Shown: positions 40,728-49,055 of the stretch, in pieces
How positions within the stretch are numbered: the stretch's first letter is position 1
How the letters are laid out: every line of letters begins with the position of its first letter
Assembly (NCBI RefSeq): GCF_001921215.1
Contig: NZ_MSIF01000023.1
Location: 86,754 to 150,753 of the forward strand
DNA length: 64,000 nt
Source: Actinophytocola xinjiangensis
GTDB taxonomy: Bacteria > Actinomycetota > Actinomycetes > Mycobacteriales > Pseudonocardiaceae
Reading direction: 5' to 3'
Made by a program: the position numbers and the translations under genes
The notes under the pieces: generated by a model
The model's database searches: none
The model's input: only the letters and a program-made list of their open reading frames with translations
Told to the model about the DNA's origin: nothing

Positions 40728-40745
40728 GCTGGAGCACGCTCCAGC
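40728..40745. promoter_or_regulatory. Perfect palindrome between the two LLM genes
   Basis: GCTGGAGC-AC-GCTCCAGC begins one base after the first gene's stop and ends 16 bp before the second gene's GTG. It could be a short terminator or an operator for the second gene; no U-tract follows. Confidence 0.45.
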
Positions 40746-40761
40746 ACCTACCCTCCTCAGC

Positions 40762-41628
40762 GTGCACCTTGGAATCCACATCGTCGAGTTCACCTTCTCC
40801 GGTGGCGCCCCCGCCATGGCCCCTGAGCTGGCCCGGATAGGCGCCGCGGCCGAGGGAGCTGGCGTGAGTCACCTGTCGGTCATGGACCACTACTTCCAGA
40901 TGGAGCAGATCCGGCCACCCACCGACCCCATGCTGGAGGGCTACACGACCCTCGGCTTCCTCGCCGCCCACACCTCGACCGTCAGGCTCGGGGTGCTGGT
41001 CACCGGCGTGACCTACCGCCACCCCGCCCTGCTCGCGAAGATCGTGTCCACACTGGACGTGTTGTCGGAGGGGCGCGGCGAGCTGGGGATCGGTGCCGCC
41101 TGGTACGAGCGGGAGCACCGTGGGCTGGGGGTGCCGTTCCCGCCCGTCGCCGAGCGGTTCGAGAGGTTGGAGGAGGCGCTGCTGGTCTGTCGGCAGATGT
41201 GGGACCCGAACAACGAGGGTCCGTTCGACGGCAAGCACTACCAGCTCGCCGAGACGATCTGCCGGCCGCGGCCGATCAGCGCGCCGCCGATCCTCATCGG
41301 TGGGGGCGGGGAACGCAAGACCCTGCGGCTGGTGGCCCAGTACGCCGACGCGTGCAACCTGTTCGCCGCGAGCCCGGCCGAACTGGCGCACAAGCTGGAC
41401 GTGCTGCGGCGGCACTGTGACGACGTGGGGCGCGACGAGTCGACCATTCACAAGACGGTCACCGTCAGCCGGCGGCCCACCGACGTCGACGAGTTCACCC
41501 GGCAGATGGCCGAGTACGCCGAACTGGGGTTCGGCACCGTCATCCTCGTGCCGCCGGGGGACGCACCGGCCGCCTGGATCGAGGAGACCGGCGGTCGGAT
41601 CGCCGCGCGGCTCGCCGAACTGCCGTGA
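40762..41628 (+). CDS. LLM-class F420-dependent oxidoreductase, second copy
   Basis: A 288-residue paralogue of the preceding protein from a GTG at 40762; the ribosome site is weak (CCTCCTCAGC upstream is on the wrong strand). It shares EGYTTLGFLAA, TLDVLS-GR, LGIGA-WY and LRLVAQYADACNL with the first copy. Differences cluster in the N-terminal strand and the substrate-side loops (MDHYFQMEQIRPP against SDHLLQADPTS), implying different substrates on a common F420 scaffold. It is followed after 8 bp by a convergent SDR gene. Confidence 0.89.
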   Translation: MHLGIHIVEFTFSGGAPAMAPELARIGAAAEGAGVSHLSVMDHYFQMEQIRPPTDPMLEGYTTLGFLAAHTSTVRLGVLVTGVTYRHPALLAKIVSTLDVLSEGRGELGIGAAWYEREHRGLGVPFPPVAERFERLEEALLVCRQMWDPNNEGPFDGKHYQLAETICRPRPISAPPILIGGGGERKTLRLVAQYADACNLFAASPAELAHKLDVLRRHCDDVGRDESTIHKTVTVSRRPTDVDEFTRQMAEYAELGFGTVILVPPGDAPAAWIEETGGRIAARLAELP

Positions 41629-41636
41629 GCGTCAGC

Positions 41637-42326
41637 TCAGGCGCGGTCCACCGGGATGTGGGCGCCGCTGATCGGTGAGCTGTCGCCGCCGCACAGGAAC
41701 AGGATCGTGCGGGCGATGTCCGCCGGATCGACCCAGTCCTTCCGGTCCGAGTCGGGCATCGCCGCGCGGTTCGCGGCGGTGTCGATCACGCCCGGCAGTA
41801 CCGCGTTCGCCCGGATGCCCGCGTCGGCGTACTCCACGTTCAGGCTGTCCACCAGGGCCAGCACAGCGGCCTTGGCCGTCACGTACCCGGCCGCGCCGGA
41901 GAACGGGCGTTTCGCCGCCCGGCTGGACATGCACACGATCGACCCACCGCCGGCCTTCATCAGGAACGGCAGGGTCGCGTGGCAGGTCAGGTACGTCGCG
42001 CGCAGGTTGAGCAGCAGCTGGTTCTCGAACTCGTCGATCGGGGTCTCGTGCACCCGCCCGCCGGCGGCGAAGCCACCGACCAGGTTGATCACCGCGCGCA
42101 GCGGGGCGTCGGCGGTCGACGCGGCCACCGACGCCGCCTCCAGCGCCGACTTCTCGTCGAACAGGTCCGCCCGCACGAGCTTGAGCCGGGGATGCTTGGG
42201 CATCCGCGCCAACTCACGCTCCACCACCCACGGCACCACCACCCGCCACCCGGCGTCCAGGAACGCCGAGGTCACCGCCGTGCCCAAACCGCCGGTTCCG
42301 CCGGTCACCAGCGCCGACCTCGCCAT
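41637..42326 (-). CDS. Short-chain dehydrogenase/reductase
   Basis: A 229-residue Rossmann-fold oxidoreductase starting at an ATG that shares one base with the phosphatase stop (TGATG). Cofactor loop TGGTGGLGTA is at about 8-17; the usual NNAG reads NLVGGF (about 81-86); the active-site Tyr and Lys are in GYVTAKAA, preceded by a Ser in CMSSRAA. The altered N-x-x-G phrase and the missing acidic residue after strand 2 (VVPWVVE) leave NAD(P) preference open. Coupled to a tyrosine phosphatase, but no pathway link is evident. Confidence 0.87.
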   Translation of the reverse strand: MARSALVTGGTGGLGTAVTSAFLDAGWRVVVPWVVERELARMPKHPRLKLVRADLFDEKSALEAASVAASTADAPLRAVINLVGGFAAGGRVHETPIDEFENQLLLNLRATYLTCHATLPFLMKAGGGSIVCMSSRAAKRPFSGAAGYVTAKAAVLALVDSLNVEYADAGIRANAVLPGVIDTAANRAAMPDSDRKDWVDPADIARTILFLCGGDSSPISGAHIPVDRA

Positions 42327-43099
42327 CAGACCTCCAGGAGCTTGTCGCGCAACCGTTGCACATCCTGCTGGCCGAAGCCGTGTTCGGCCAGCCAGCCGAG
42401 GACACCGCCGTGTTCGCCGTCCAGCACGTCGAGGAACGCGGTCATCGTCGTCGCCCTCGGGCGGTGTTCGTCGGCGGGGCGGCGGTCGACGTCGGCGCTG
42501 TAGGTCGGGGTCGAGCGCAGCCGGCCCAGGACCAGGTCGATGCGGTCGCCGGTCGCCACGTAGTCGGCGACCACCACCTCGCGGTGCACCCCCGCCACGC
42601 TCAGTGCCAGCGCCGACAGCACGCCGGTCCGGTCCTTGCCGGCCGCGCAGTGCACCAGCGCCGCACCCGGAGCGCCGGCGATCGAGCGCAGCGCCTCGAC
42701 CACGTTCTCCGGGCGGTCCCGCAGGTAGCCCAGGTAGTAGACCAGCAGCGGGTCGGTCGGGTACCGCTCCAGCGCGTCGCGGCGGCGCACGGCCAGCGCG
42801 TCGGCGGCGGCGTCGGTCAGGCCGGAGCTCTCCGGCATGACCGACAGGTGCAGGTGCCGCACGGCGCTGACCCGGGTCAGCGGACCGGGGCCCTCGGCGG
42901 TGCGCTCCTCGGGGCTGCGTAGGTCGATCACCGTCGTGACGCCGATCTCATCGACAAGTCGAGTGATGTCGGCGGAGGACAGATCCTGCAGGTTGTCCGA
43001 CCGGACCAGCCGGCGGAACTGCGTCTCCACCTGGCGATCCGTCGGGAGGCCGCCGAGGTCTCGGACGTTCACGGCGTTGTCCAGCTCGATCCATGCCAC
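42326..43099 (-). CDS. Tyrosine/lipid phosphatase (PtpB-like)
   Basis: A 257-residue protein from a GTG at 43099. The phosphatase loop is VHCAAGKDRTGV (Cys-x5-Arg with the extra Lys-Asp typical of bacterial dual- or triple-specificity enzymes such as Mycobacterium PtpB and LipA-like proteins). The N-terminal NVRDLGGLPT is the characteristic start of this family, and VIDLRSPEER supplies the usual acidic loop. It would dephosphorylate phosphotyrosine/serine or phosphoinositides in the cytoplasm or after export; no signal is seen. First gene of a pair with the SDR. Confidence 0.9.
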   Translation of the reverse strand: MAWIELDNAVNVRDLGGLPTDRQVETQFRRLVRSDNLQDLSSADITRLVDEIGVTTVIDLRSPEERTAEGPGPLTRVSAVRHLHLSVMPESSGLTDAAADALAVRRRDALERYPTDPLLVYYLGYLRDRPENVVEALRSIAGAPGAALVHCAAGKDRTGVLSALALSVAGVHREVVVADYVATGDRIDLVLGRLRSTPTYSADVDRRPADEHRPRATTMTAFLDVLDGEHGGVLGWLAEHGFGQQDVQRLRDKLLEV

Positions 43100-43187
43100 G
43101 GACTCATCTCACCAGATCGGGTGGTCGCCCGGACGGGTGGGCGGAGGCGTTGCTGTGACCACGATCGTGTGACAGCGTGATCCGGTG

Positions 43188-44372
43188 ATGGTCGTGAGGT
43201 CTGCTAAGGACCAGGGCGTGGGGCGGCGGGTCCTGCTGATCGCCGGGTTCCTGCTGATCGCCGCCAACCTGCGCACCGCGCTGACCTCCGTCGGGCCCGT
43301 GCTGGAGACGCTGCGCCGCGACCTCGGGCTCACCGCCGGCGAGGCCGGGTTCATCGGCACCCTGCCGCTGCTGACCTTCGCCGCCGTCTCGCCGCAGATC
43401 CCCCGGCTGGCCCGCCGCTTCGGCGTCGACCAGCTGCTCTGGGCGGCGATGATCGTGCTCGCCACCGGCATCCTGGCGCGCTCGCTGCCGGTGCCCTGGC
43501 TGCTCTGGGTGGGCACCGTGCTGCTCGGCGCGGCCATCGCCACCGGCAACGTGCTGCTGCCCAGCATGATCAAACGGGACTTCCCGGACCACATCGGCGC
43601 GGTCACCGGGGTCTACAGCGCGGTGATGGGGATCGCCGCGGCCGTGGCGGCCGGGTTCGCGGTGCCGCTGGCCGGGGTGCTGCCCGGCGGCTGGCGCACG
43701 TCGCTGGGCCTGTGGGCCGGGTTCGCGCTGGTCGCGCTGGCCGTGTGGAGCCCGCAGCTGCGTCGCCACGTCCGGCCGGAGCCCACGGCGACCAGGCCAG
43801 GGGCGCTGTGGCGTTCGGCGCTGGCCTGGGAGGTCTCGGCGTTCCAGGCGTTGTCGGCCTGCTGCTTCTACACGATGCTCGCCTGGTTCCCGTCGATCGC
43901 GCAGAGCACCGGGGCCAGCGAGGAGTACGCCGGGTGGCTGCTGTTCGCCTACCAGCTCGTCGGCGTGGTGATGAGCATCGTCCTGCCGCCGCTGCTGACC
44001 CGGCTGCCCGACCAGCGTGGCATCGCCGTCGGCGGTGGCATCCTCGCCTTCGCCGGCTACCTGGGGCTGATGGTGGCGCCCGGCCCGGTGCTGTTGTGGG
44101 CGCTGGTCACCGGGATCGGCGCGGGCACGATGTTCTTCCTGGCGTTGACGTTCTTCAGCCTGCGCGCGGCCGACCCGACGTCCTCGGCGTCACTGTCGGG
44201 GATGGGCCAGTCGATCGGCTACCTGTTCGCCGCGGTCGGGCCGGTGGCGATCGGCGCGCTGCACGACGTCACCGGCGGCTGGCGGGCGCCGTTGGCGGTG
44301 CTGGTCGTGCTCGCCGCCGTGCACACTGTCGTCGGGTTGCGCGCCGGCCGGGACGCGCACGTCCAGGTCTGA
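43188..44372 (+). CDS. MFS transporter, CynX/NimT family
   Basis: A 394-residue membrane carrier; the ATG at 43188 is preferred to the GTG at 43185. Twelve hydrophobic spans can be traced, starting with VLLIAGFLLIAANLRTALTSVGPVL. RTALTSVGPVL and the loop AVTGVYSAVMGIAAAVAAG are typical of the CynX/NimT/YeaN group (2-nitroimidazole and cyanate-type transporters). It lies divergent from the phosphatase across 88 bp containing a CACGATCGTG palindrome (43160-43169). It may move a small organic anion or drug. The next gene starts 11 bp later, so it probably heads a three-gene unit with the epimerase and isomerase genes. Confidence 0.9.
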   Translation: MVVRSAKDQGVGRRVLLIAGFLLIAANLRTALTSVGPVLETLRRDLGLTAGEAGFIGTLPLLTFAAVSPQIPRLARRFGVDQLLWAAMIVLATGILARSLPVPWLLWVGTVLLGAAIATGNVLLPSMIKRDFPDHIGAVTGVYSAVMGIAAAVAAGFAVPLAGVLPGGWRTSLGLWAGFALVALAVWSPQLRRHVRPEPTATRPGALWRSALAWEVSAFQALSACCFYTMLAWFPSIAQSTGASEEYAGWLLFAYQLVGVVMSIVLPPLLTRLPDQRGIAVGGGILAFAGYLGLMVAPGPVLLWALVTGIGAGTMFFLALTFFSLRAADPTSSASLSGMGQSIGYLFAAVGPVAIGALHDVTGGWRAPLAVLVVLAAVHTVVGLRAGRDAHVQV

Positions 44373-44383
44373 GGGGTGTGGCG

Positions 44384-45157
44384 ATGCGGGTACTGGTGAT
44401 CGGCGGCTGCGGGACGGTGGGCTCGATCGTGCTGCCGCACCTGGCCGGGGACCACGAGATCCGGGTGCTGGACCTGACGCCGCCGCGCGTGCCGGTGCCG
44501 GGCGTGGAGTACCACACCGGCGACCTGCACGACGTGGACCTGGTGGCCGCGCTGGCGGACGGGGTCGACTCGCTGGTGTTCATGGCGATGGGCCCGGCGC
44601 GGGACTGGGGGAGTCCGGCGACCGCGCGCGCCCACCTCGACGTCGCCGTGCCCGGCCTGTTCTCGGCGCTGACCGGCGCGCACCGGGCCGGCGTGACGCA
44701 CCTGGTCTACACCAGCAGCATGTCGGTCCACCCGTTCCCGCTCGGCGGCCCGGATCCGGCGTCGGGCCAGGAGATCGTCGACGAGGGCCGGCTGGGGCGT
44801 TATCCCGACGAGTCGACCCCGCCGGAGGCCACGGACTTCTACGGGCTGGCCAAGCGGCTGGGCGAGGAGGTGTGCCGCACGGCGACGGCGGCGGTCGGGA
44901 TGGACGCGGTGTGCCTGCGGCTGTGCTACCCGGTGCCCGACGACCAGTGGCCGCGCGCGGGCGACACCATGCGCCGGGCCATGTCGACCTCCGCGCGCGA
45001 CGTCGCCCGGGCCATCGACGCCGGTCTGCGCCGGCGGGGTCACGGCTTCGACTGCTACGCGATCAGCGGCGACGGCGACGAGCGGACGATGAGCCTGGCC
45101 AAGGCCAGGCGGGAGTTGGGCTGGGCGCCGCTGGACAACACGGCGGCCGTCCAGTGA
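44384..45157 (+). CDS. NAD-dependent epimerase/dehydratase family protein
   Basis: A 257-residue extended-SDR protein from an ATG at 44384. The nucleotide loop is VIGGCGTVGSIV (slightly unlike the common GGTGxxG), the second strand ends in VLDL, a Ser/Thr in TSSMSV and the catalytic pair Tyr/Lys in FYGLAKRLGEE follow. Size and layout suggest uronate/aldose dehydrogenase-like enzymes. Its stop overlaps the start of the sugar-isomerase-like gene (GTGA), and the upstream gene is an MFS carrier, so the trio could import and oxidise or isomerise a sugar acid. Substrate not identifiable. Confidence 0.87.
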   Translation: MRVLVIGGCGTVGSIVLPHLAGDHEIRVLDLTPPRVPVPGVEYHTGDLHDVDLVAALADGVDSLVFMAMGPARDWGSPATARAHLDVAVPGLFSALTGAHRAGVTHLVYTSSMSVHPFPLGGPDPASGQEIVDEGRLGRYPDESTPPEATDFYGLAKRLGEEVCRTATAAVGMDAVCLRLCYPVPDDQWPRAGDTMRRAMSTSARDVARAIDAGLRRRGHGFDCYAISGDGDERTMSLAKARRELGWAPLDNTAAVQ

Positions 45158-45885
45158 GCCTGACTCCCGGCCTGGTGTCGGTGACTTTCCGGCAGTTGAC
45201 CGTTCCGGAGATCGTGGCCATGGTCGGGCGGGCCGGGCTCGCGGCGGTGGAGTGGGGCGGCGACGTGCACGTCCCGGACGTCGCGGCGGCCAGGGACACG
45301 GCGGCGCGCTGCGCGGACGCGGGGATCGAGGTCGCGGCGTTCGGGTCCTACTACCGGGCGGGGGCCGGGGAGCCGTTCGAGGGTGTGCTGGCGACCGCGC
45401 TCGCGTTGGGCGCGCCCCGGATCCGGGTGTGGGCCGGGCGGCTCGGGTCGGCCGGCGAGCCGGACCGGGCCGGGGTGGTCGCCGATCTCGCGCGGGTCGC
45501 GGAGATGGCGGCGGCGGAAGGGGTGACGGTGTGCCTGGAGTACCACGCGAACACCCTGACCGACACTCTTGAGTCCACTGTGGACCTTCTGGTCGAGGTC
45601 CCGGCGGTGCGGCCGTACTGGCAGCCGCCGATCGGGGTGTCGGCGGCGGACGCGCTGGCGGCGGTGGTCGCGCTGCGACCGGTGACCGCGCATGTGTTCA
45701 CCTGGACCGACACCGGTCGGCGGTTGCCGCTGGCCGCCGGCGAGGCGCTCTGGCGGCCCGTCCTGTCGGCGATGGGCAGCGGGTACGCGTTGCTGGAGTT
45801 CGTTCCCGACGACGATCCGGCGGCCTTCGCGCGGGACGCGGCGACCCTGCTCGACTGGCTCGACGTTGGGCTGAGAGGGTCTTGA
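45154..45885 (+). CDS. Sugar phosphate isomerase/epimerase-like TIM barrel
   Basis: A 243-residue xylose-isomerase-like barrel from a GTG overlapping the previous stop. Strand and ligand phrases include AAVEWGGDVHVPD, GAPRIRVWAGRLGS, VTVCLEYHANTLTDTLESTVDLL (Glu and His expected to bind metal) and AHVFTWTD near the end with ALLEFVPDDD. This AP-endonuclease-2 family includes sugar isomerases, epimerases and inosose dehydratases. Co-translated with the epimerase/dehydrogenase gene, so a joint carbohydrate role is likely; the substrate is unknown. Confidence 0.86.
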   Translation: MSLTPGLVSVTFRQLTVPEIVAMVGRAGLAAVEWGGDVHVPDVAAARDTAARCADAGIEVAAFGSYYRAGAGEPFEGVLATALALGAPRIRVWAGRLGSAGEPDRAGVVADLARVAEMAAAEGVTVCLEYHANTLTDTLESTVDLLVEVPAVRPYWQPPIGVSAADALAAVVALRPVTAHVFTWTDTGRRLPLAAGEALWRPVLSAMGSGYALLEFVPDDDPAAFARDAATLLDWLDVGLRGS

Positions 45886-45942
45886 CGGTTAATCTCCAAC
45901 ATGGTCAAGTAGTTCGGCATTCAACCACAAAGGAGCCGAACC

Positions 45943-46689
45943 ATGGTGCTGAAGCGATTAGGAGGCCTGCTCGCCGTCGCGATCCTCGCCGCGGCCGGGT
46001 TCGTCGGCTCGCAGGCCGTCGCCACGCCGGAGGCCAACGCGGCCGCGTGCGACAGCTGGAGCCGTGACCTCTCCGAGGGCATGTCGGGCGCGGACGTGCG
46101 CGAACTCCAGATCCGCCTTGCCGCGTTCGACGGCCGGGCCGGCCTCGCGATCGACGGGAAGTTCGGACCGGCGACCGCCCGCGCGGTCAAACGGTTCAAG
46201 AAGGAATACGCCATCGGTACCACCTCGGGGACCGCCGGCACCCGCGTGTTCTCCAAGCTCAGGTCCCTGACCAGCTCGGACTGCACGCCGATCCACTTCA
46301 CCTACAGCGAACTGAACCGCTGCAACTCCACCTGGAGCGGCGGCGCGGTGTCCGCCGCGACGGCGAAGTCCAACGCCCGCAGGCTGATGTGGAAGCTCGA
46401 ACACCTGCGCCACGCGCTGGGCAACAAGCCCGTCCGGATCACCAGCGGCTTCCGCACCGGCGGCAGCGGCGCGTGCTCGTCGACCTCCTACAGCCGCCAC
46501 CGCTACGGCGACGCCGCCGACCTGGGCAACCTGAACCACTCGTTCTGCACGATCGCGGTGAAGGCCAAGAGCTACGGTTTCTACGGAATTCTCGGCCCGG
46601 GCGTGCCCGACCACAACGACCACGTGCACGTCAGCGGCATCAACGACGGGAACGCCACCCGCCGCGCGCCGAACTGCTCCGGTTTCTGA
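45943..46689 (+). CDS. Secreted peptidoglycan-binding M15 peptidase
   Basis: A 248-residue exported protein from an ATG at 45943 with AAGGAG upstream. A signal peptide (residues 1-33, cleavage near EANAAA) is followed by a peptidoglycan-binding domain 1 (about 45-90; GADVRELQIRLAAFDG and IDGKFGPATARAVKRF) and a zinc DD-carboxypeptidase domain of MEROPS family M15 (about 105-248). Zinc ligands lie in SRHRYGDAADL and HNDHVHVS. This is the layout of the Streptomyces albus G D-Ala-D-Ala carboxypeptidase, which trims peptidoglycan stem peptides outside the cell. Four cysteines probably form disulfides. A strong terminator closes the gene. Confidence 0.93.
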   Translation: MVLKRLGGLLAVAILAAAGFVGSQAVATPEANAAACDSWSRDLSEGMSGADVRELQIRLAAFDGRAGLAIDGKFGPATARAVKRFKKEYAIGTTSGTAGTRVFSKLRSLTSSDCTPIHFTYSELNRCNSTWSGGAVSAATAKSNARRLMWKLEHLRHALGNKPVRITSGFRTGGSGACSSTSYSRHRYGDAADLGNLNHSFCTIAVKAKSYGFYGILGPGVPDHNDHVHVSGINDGNATRRAPNCSGF

Positions 46690-46695
46690 GATCCC

Positions 46696-46727
46696 GCGCC
46701 GGTGCACCCACACGGGTGTACCGGCGC
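46696..46727 (+). terminator. Hairpin terminator after the M15 peptidase gene
   Basis: A 14-bp stem GCGCCGGTGCACCC / GGGTGTACCGGCGC with loop ACAC and a single G-U pair, six bases after the stop. A second weaker G/C hairpin follows. Confidence 0.8.
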
Positions 46728-46769
46728 TCGCCGGGCTTTCCGGGCGCCCCGGCGAAATAGGATGGGCCG

Positions 46770-48074
46770 ATGGCGAGCCGGATGGAACTGCGTGAGGCCG
46801 GGGTCGGACTGGTCGAACTGTCCTTCGTGGACAATGCGGGCATCACGCGGGTGAAGACCGTTCCCCTTGACCGGCTCAGCGCCGCCGCGACCACCGGTGT
46901 CGGGATCGCCCCGTGCTTCGAGGGCGCCGGCGCCGACGACGTCTTCGTGACCGCCCGCCACCTCGGCGGCCCCGACGGCGACCTGCGGCTGATCCCCGAC
47001 CTGGACCGTCTGGTGGCCCTCTCGGCGATGCCCGGCTGGGCGTGGGCGCCGGCCGACAAGGTGACCAAGGCCGGCGAACCGTGGGTCGCCTGCCAGCGCG
47101 GCTTCGCCGCCCGCCAGACCGAGGCCGCCGCGCGCGTGGGCCTGCGGCTGCTGATGGCCTTCGAACACGAGTGGACCCTGGCCCAGCGCGGGACCGGCTT
47201 CGTGCCCGCGTTCGACGGGCCGGCCTACGGCCAGATCCGCCTGGAACAGGTCGCGGACTACGCGGTGGACCTGGTCAACGACCTCACCCGGCAGGGCCTG
47301 GAGGTCCAGCAGTTCCACCCCGAGTACGCCACCGGACAGCTGGAGATCTCGGTCGCGCCCGACACCCCGGTCGGCGCGGCCGACGACGCGGTGCTGGTCC
47401 GGCACACCGTGCGGGCGCGCAGCCTCGCCCACGCCTGGCGCGCGACGTTCGCGCCCAGCGTCGATCCGGCCGGGGCGGGCTCCGGCGGGCACCTGCACCT
47501 GTCGGTGCACGACGAGACGGGCAACCTGTTCGCCGGGCCGCGACCGCGCGGCGAGGCGTTCCTGGCCGGGGTGTTGCGGGAACTGCCGGCGCTGGTGGGG
47601 ATCGGCGCCGGGCACCCGGCGAGCTTCCTGCGGCTGGTGCCGTCCCGGTGGGCGGGGGTGTGGCAGTGCTGGGGCCACGAGACCCGGGAGACCGCGCTGC
47701 GTCTGGTCGACGGGGACGAGCGGAGCGCCAACGCCGAGGTGAAGTGCTTCGACGCCACGGCCAATCCCTATCTGCTGGTGGGTTGTGTGATCGCGGCCGG
47801 GCTGGCCGGGGTCGCCGACGACGCTCGGCTGCCGGAGCCGGTGACCGGAGATCCGGCGCTGCTCACCGACGCCGACCGCGCCCGGGCCGGTGTCGCCCGG
47901 TTGCCGGCCACGGCGGTCGAGGCGGCCGACGCGCTGGCGGCGTCGCGGGTGTTGGAGCGGGCGTTGGGAGAACAACTGCACGACGCCATCGTGACCGTGC
48001 GCCGGGCCGAGGCCGCCCGGTGCGCGGAGCTGGGGCCGGAGGAACTGGCCGCCGCCACCCGCTGGCGGTGGTGA
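46770..48074 (+). CDS. Glutamine-synthetase-like ligase (FluG/GlnA-type paralogue)
   Basis: A 434-residue protein of the glutamine synthetase superfamily from an ATG at 46770. The catalytic phrases are present in diverged form: MAFEHEWTL (first metal ligands, MEIEW-like), HPEYATGQLEISVA, SGGHLHLSVHDETGNLF (substrate His), and the nucleotide segment RLVPSRWAGVWQCWGHETRETALRLV. The paralogue group uses ATP to join glutamate or another amino acid to an amine. A related amidohydrolase gene lies 1 kb downstream (49056), and in the FluG family an amidohydrolase domain and a GS domain are fused, so the two probably act together. Not the housekeeping enzyme: too short and no adenylylation loop. Confidence 0.88.
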   Translation: MASRMELREAGVGLVELSFVDNAGITRVKTVPLDRLSAAATTGVGIAPCFEGAGADDVFVTARHLGGPDGDLRLIPDLDRLVALSAMPGWAWAPADKVTKAGEPWVACQRGFAARQTEAAARVGLRLLMAFEHEWTLAQRGTGFVPAFDGPAYGQIRLEQVADYAVDLVNDLTRQGLEVQQFHPEYATGQLEISVAPDTPVGAADDAVLVRHTVRARSLAHAWRATFAPSVDPAGAGSGGHLHLSVHDETGNLFAGPRPRGEAFLAGVLRELPALVGIGAGHPASFLRLVPSRWAGVWQCWGHETRETALRLVDGDERSANAEVKCFDATANPYLLVGCVIAAGLAGVADDARLPEPVTGDPALLTDADRARAGVARLPATAVEAADALAASRVLERALGEQLHDAIVTVRRAEAARCAELGPEELAAATRWRW

Positions 48075-48144
48075 ACGCGGCCGGTGTAACGGACCGCCGC
48101 GCCCGCGCGACCTGGTGAGCACGACAGCTCGACGCATTGTTGGG

Positions 48145-48169
48145 CAATTACCAGGTGTCGGGGTAATTG
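48145..48169. promoter_or_regulatory. Inverted repeat upstream of the small-gene pair
   Basis: CAATTACC, nine bases, GGTAATTG: a perfect 8-bp inverted repeat ending 11 bp before the start at 48180. A/T-rich for this genome and suited to an operator; it may instead act in the leader. Confidence 0.5.
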
Positions 48170-48179
48170 GGGAGTTCGG

Positions 48180-48509
48180 ATGTTGGTCAGAACCAAACGC
48201 GGCAGTGTCGAGTTCGACGGATCATCGGTTACCCTGCGACCGCCCCGGGGGCTCGGCGGAATCATTGGTGGAAAGTCCGCGATGTCCGTTCCGTTGCGGG
48301 CCATTCGGTACATCGAGTTCAGTGAACCGGCCGGAATGAAAAGCGGCTACTTCCGGGTCAACACCGGCCAGCCGCCGCTGTCCGGGACCGCCATGCGGCC
48401 GGCGTTCATGGAGGCGGTCAGCGACCCGCACTCGATCGTCTTCACCCGGGGCGAGGCGCCATCGTTCGCCGAGCTGCGCAACGCGATCGAGGCGGCGCTG
48501 GGCCGATGA
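48180..48509 (+). CDS. DUF4429-like small protein
   Basis: A 109-residue protein from an ATG at 48180. VRTKRGSVEFDGSSVTLRPPRG, then KSAMSVPLRAIRYIEFSEP, GYFRVNTG and a closing helix AELRNAIEAAL fit the small beta-sandwich DUF4429 family (tail of short-C-terminal and PH-like membrane-associated proteins). Its last four bases overlap the next gene's start (ATGA). Both lie between a GS-like gene and an amidohydrolase gene, with no evident biochemical link. Function unknown. Confidence 0.7.
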   Translation: MLVRTKRGSVEFDGSSVTLRPPRGLGGIIGGKSAMSVPLRAIRYIEFSEPAGMKSGYFRVNTGQPPLSGTAMRPAFMEAVSDPHSIVFTRGEAPSFAELRNAIEAALGR

Positions 48510-49054
48510 GCGGCGACCGGCCCGACGCCGACGCGCTGAAGGCCCTCGCGCTGGCCGTCGTCGGGCTCGGGCTCGGGATCGTCGCGTTCCGCCTGCAACT
48601 GACCGGTGGGGACCAGCACCTGTTCACCTGGGGCCTCGGGCTCGCCTGCACCGGCGTGTGCTGCGCCAGCGTCGTGCGGCTGGTGAAGGCACTGCGGGTG
48701 CGGGTGGACCCGCACACTGGCGCGCCCGGCACCGGCCGGGTGCTGGGCGCGGCGGTGGCGATGACGGTCGTCGGGGTCGCGGTGTTCGTGCTGAGCAGCG
48801 TGCTGGCCGCCTACCTGGATTCGATCGGCCAACTCGGCGCGGTCGGACTGGTGGCCTCGCTGCTGTCGCTGCTGGGGCCGGCGCTGCTCGGCGGGATGTA
48901 TTTCCACTGGTTGCAGCAGGCGTTGTGTGAATCGGGCTGGAATATCGGTGCCGCGTTGCTGGTGGGCATTGTCTGTGCCGGTGGATCGATTTACCTGTGG
49001 TACGCGCTCAACGTTCTGTACGGCCCTCGGGTGTACCAGCTGATAATGTCGTGA
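48506..49054 (+). CDS. Four-helix integral membrane protein
   Basis: A 182-residue protein starting at the ATG that overlaps the previous stop. Hydrophobic spans are at about 10-30, 36-56, 75-98, 105-130 and 142-165 (the first two may pair). No conserved motif is recognised. Coupled translation with the DUF4429-like gene suggests a membrane partner for that protein. The amidohydrolase gene begins one base after its stop, so the four genes 48180-50168 may form one unit. Confidence 0.72.
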   Translation: MSGDRPDADALKALALAVVGLGLGIVAFRLQLTGGDQHLFTWGLGLACTGVCCASVVRLVKALRVRVDPHTGAPGTGRVLGAAVAMTVVGVAVFVLSSVLAAYLDSIGQLGAVGLVASLLSLLGPALLGGMYFHWLQQALCESGWNIGAALLVGIVCAGGSIYLWYALNVLYGPRVYQLIMS

Positions 49055-49055
49055 A

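Noticed and set aside
43160..43169. CACGATCGTG palindrome between the phosphatase and MFS genes
   Set aside because: Ten-base palindromes of this composition are expected often in such DNA, and no second copy or nearby regulator supports an operator.
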